Of a stretch of 64,000 nucleotides of DNA, positions 61,991 to 64,000 are shown in pieces; within the stretch, counting starts at the first letter, position 1; each line of letters begins with the position of its first letter. Under the pieces are notes generated by a model. The model saw only the letters and a list, made by a program, of their open reading frames with translations, was not told the origin of the DNA and did not search any database. The position numbers and the translations under genes are program-made. The stretch comes from Albula goreensis (taxonomy: Eukaryota > Chordata > Actinopteri > Albuliformes > Albulidae): positions 25,094,575 to 25,158,574 of the forward strand of contig CM040758.1 of the NCBI GenBank assembly GCA_022829145.1, given 5' to 3'.

Positions 61991-63554
61991 ACATCCTCAG
62001 GTACACAGGTAACACAGGTATAGGTAATGGATCGATGGAACTGCTGGTCTCCTGGGAACTTCCAAGGGGCTGGGGGCGGGGGGTGCTCCCCTACAATGAC
62101 CTCACACTCCAGAGTCACTCATTTTATATCGTGAGTGAACTTCTTTTGACTAATGATTACAGTATTTCTTGCTCATCTAAAAGCACTACAGCCACCACAA
62201 TTTACTTGGCAGAAATAGCTATAAATGTTTTATTCTGAATGGATATAATTCTTGTAAGACAGTATTTGTCCCCTTAAAAGAACAGCTTAAAGAGATTGCA
62301 GAACAAAAATGTCACTGCAGATTTCAGTTGTCTGCTGATAAAGTAAAAGATTTAGAATATCAGTCTTACCAGTATAAAATATTAACAAAAAAAAACATTT
62401 GTCTATTTGCTTGGGATACTGACTGTAATAACATATGAGAGTATACGTATAGAATAGCATCTGCTTAAGGACACTGCTGTTTTCACTGATTCCTTTGGTA
62501 GAACATTTCTTTGCTGCCAGCCATCCAGCCATTCAGCCACTGTATCCTATGGCTTTCAGAGCACACTTTATTCTTTGAGATTTGCTTAATGCAGGGTGCC
62601 ATTCAGTTCATTTTGTTGCTCAACCTGTCTTGCCAGTTGCCATGGCAGTTTCTTTTCAATGAATGCGTCAACGAGCGTGGCACAATGTAAACATTCACAC
62701 ATTCCTGGTGGAAAGCCTTTAACAGCGTAGAAAACACTCCAGAACATGAAGAAGCATGTAACGAGTCCCAGACAACTTAAGAGAAGATTCACTATTCTTC
62801 TTTTATAACGTTTATTTTTTAAATCATGGTCAGATCTCATCCAGCTTCCAGTTCTTCTGAAATCATTGGGGCATATTTATGCTGGAGAACTTATTTTTGT
62901 GCATCTATAGAAATGAGTGAATGAGATGTGGTAATGGCTAAATTGATGGAGTCACAGTTAGCTGCCAATAACTGACTTCTTTCAACCAACCAAAATATTT
63001 CTGAGGCTGCATTTGGAAAATGGAGATAATCTGATCACTCTCTCATGTTTTTTTTTTTTTATTTTTGGGAGAAAGTGAAAATGGTTATTAATTTAACACA
63101 GAACATCATAAACCTGTCTCCATATACATTTTCGTGGCTGCTTCAGAGCAAGGTACTTTTTCCACACCTGACAATAAATCAATGCTGCAAAACTGAGATG
63201 CAATGCCCAAATATGTCCATGAGGTGGCAGTAAGCGAATTCTCTTTCACACAGGTGGCAATATCCTGATCACATTGATGGCAAGTTTTTGTGAATATCAC
63301 TTTGGAAGGCACAGCCCTTCACATAATGTACCATATATAACAAACATAAAAACAAAACATATTTTAATTCAATCAAATTAAAAAAACATTCAAGTTTTAT
63401 TTAAGTTATTGTAAGTTCTATGCATATGTTAAAGAGAGGAATCTCATACTTGGGCTGGTTAATATGACTGTTAGGGGTGGCATGATAATGAGAAATGGGG
63501 TACCTCAGGGATCCATGTTGGGTCTATTTTCTGCTGTACTTCAAGAAACAACCT

Positions 63555-63665
63555 TAAACAGAGCTATGGTGTCACTGTTGCACCCTTGAGCAAGTTACGT
63601 ACCCTGAATTTCTTTAGTAAAAACATCCAGCTGTATAAATGGGTAAATGGATTGATCTCACTCAA
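63555..63665. repeat. SINE-like fragment
   Basis: GTTGCACCCTTGAGCAAGTT followed by CCAGCTGTATAAATGGGTAA resembles the body and tail of a fish SINE. Confidence 0.6.
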
Positions 63666-64000
63666 TAACAGCATCTGTTAATGCCTGTGGTGTGAGGTGT
63701 GATACAATCTCATTGAAACTGGTGCATGTTTGTGATATTGTATTTCAGTACTGAAATGATGATCTTCTTAACCTACTTTATTCTCCAAAGGTTGAGTTAG
63801 AATGGGTTATTATTTCATTCCATGGAATAAGTGCAGTTTCAGAAACTGTTGACACACACTGTATGCAGTCATAAAAATACCATATATTTTATGTACATGG
63901 CATATAATATATGCCACTGATTGCAAAAATATTGTGCAATGCATCCAGTAGCCACCTTTGGAAAATTTTAATTTTTGTGGAAGATGGCAGTGATGGACAC

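Larger units (their letters stand above)
60340..64000. other. Upstream flank of h2az1, no gene recognised
   Basis: AT-rich sequence beyond the h2az1 promoter. The longest open frame (61434-61853, 139 codons) shows no familiar motif. SINE-like fragments occur at about 61862-61990 and 63555-63665. I see nothing else supportable. Confidence 0.6.

Overview
This is nuclear DNA of a vertebrate, most likely a teleost fish. The evidence is large introns with consensus GT/AG splice sites, very long dinucleotide microsatellites, short inverted-repeat DNA elements (MITE-like) and SINE-like fragments of the types common in fish. I recognise two real genes, both chromatin genes. The species cannot be told from this window.

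Gene 1 is on the + strand: mllt3 (AF9), the YEATS-domain subunit of the super elongation and DOT1L complexes. Ten coding exons lie between 20979 and 45356. All splice phases close, and together they give 515 codons plus a stop. The first full codon corresponds to human AF9 residue 66. The roughly 65 N-terminal residues (exons 1-2) are not visible and should lie upstream of base 1, so 1-20978 is read as part of a large 5' intron. The final residues ([21 protein letters not shown]) favour AF9 over its paralogue ENL/MLLT1. The main surprise is a symmetric phase 0-0 exon (25490-25639) that looks like the matching part of ENL and has no counterpart in the mammalian AF9 protein as I know it.

Gene 2 is on the - strand: the complete histone variant gene h2az1 (H2A.Z.1). 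It has five coding exons from 60091 down to 57141 and encodes 128 residues. A TATA box and two inverted CCAAT boxes lie upstream, and two AATAAA signals lie downstream. The two genes converge tail to tail across about 10-11 kb with no recognised gene.

Layout: 1-20978 is 5' intron with simple repeats, a foldback element, a TA-flanked MITE and several GC-rich blocks. 20979-45356 holds the mllt3 exons and introns, including a hAT-like MITE, a nine-copy 38-bp minisatellite, a (TG)45 tract, a degenerate TTAGCA array and a 54/76-bp minisatellite. 45357 to about 47320 is the probable mllt3 3'UTR and contains a second, inverted copy of the TA-flanked MITE. 47320-56760 is intergenic. 56760-60190 is h2az1. 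60190-64000 is its promoter and flank.

I found no sign of a wholly new multi-gene system. The items most worth checking are the ENL-like cassette exon, the splice sites embedded in microsatellites, the MITEs placed next to exons or in the 3'UTR, and the recurrent G-rich blocks carrying GAGATTTATGG.
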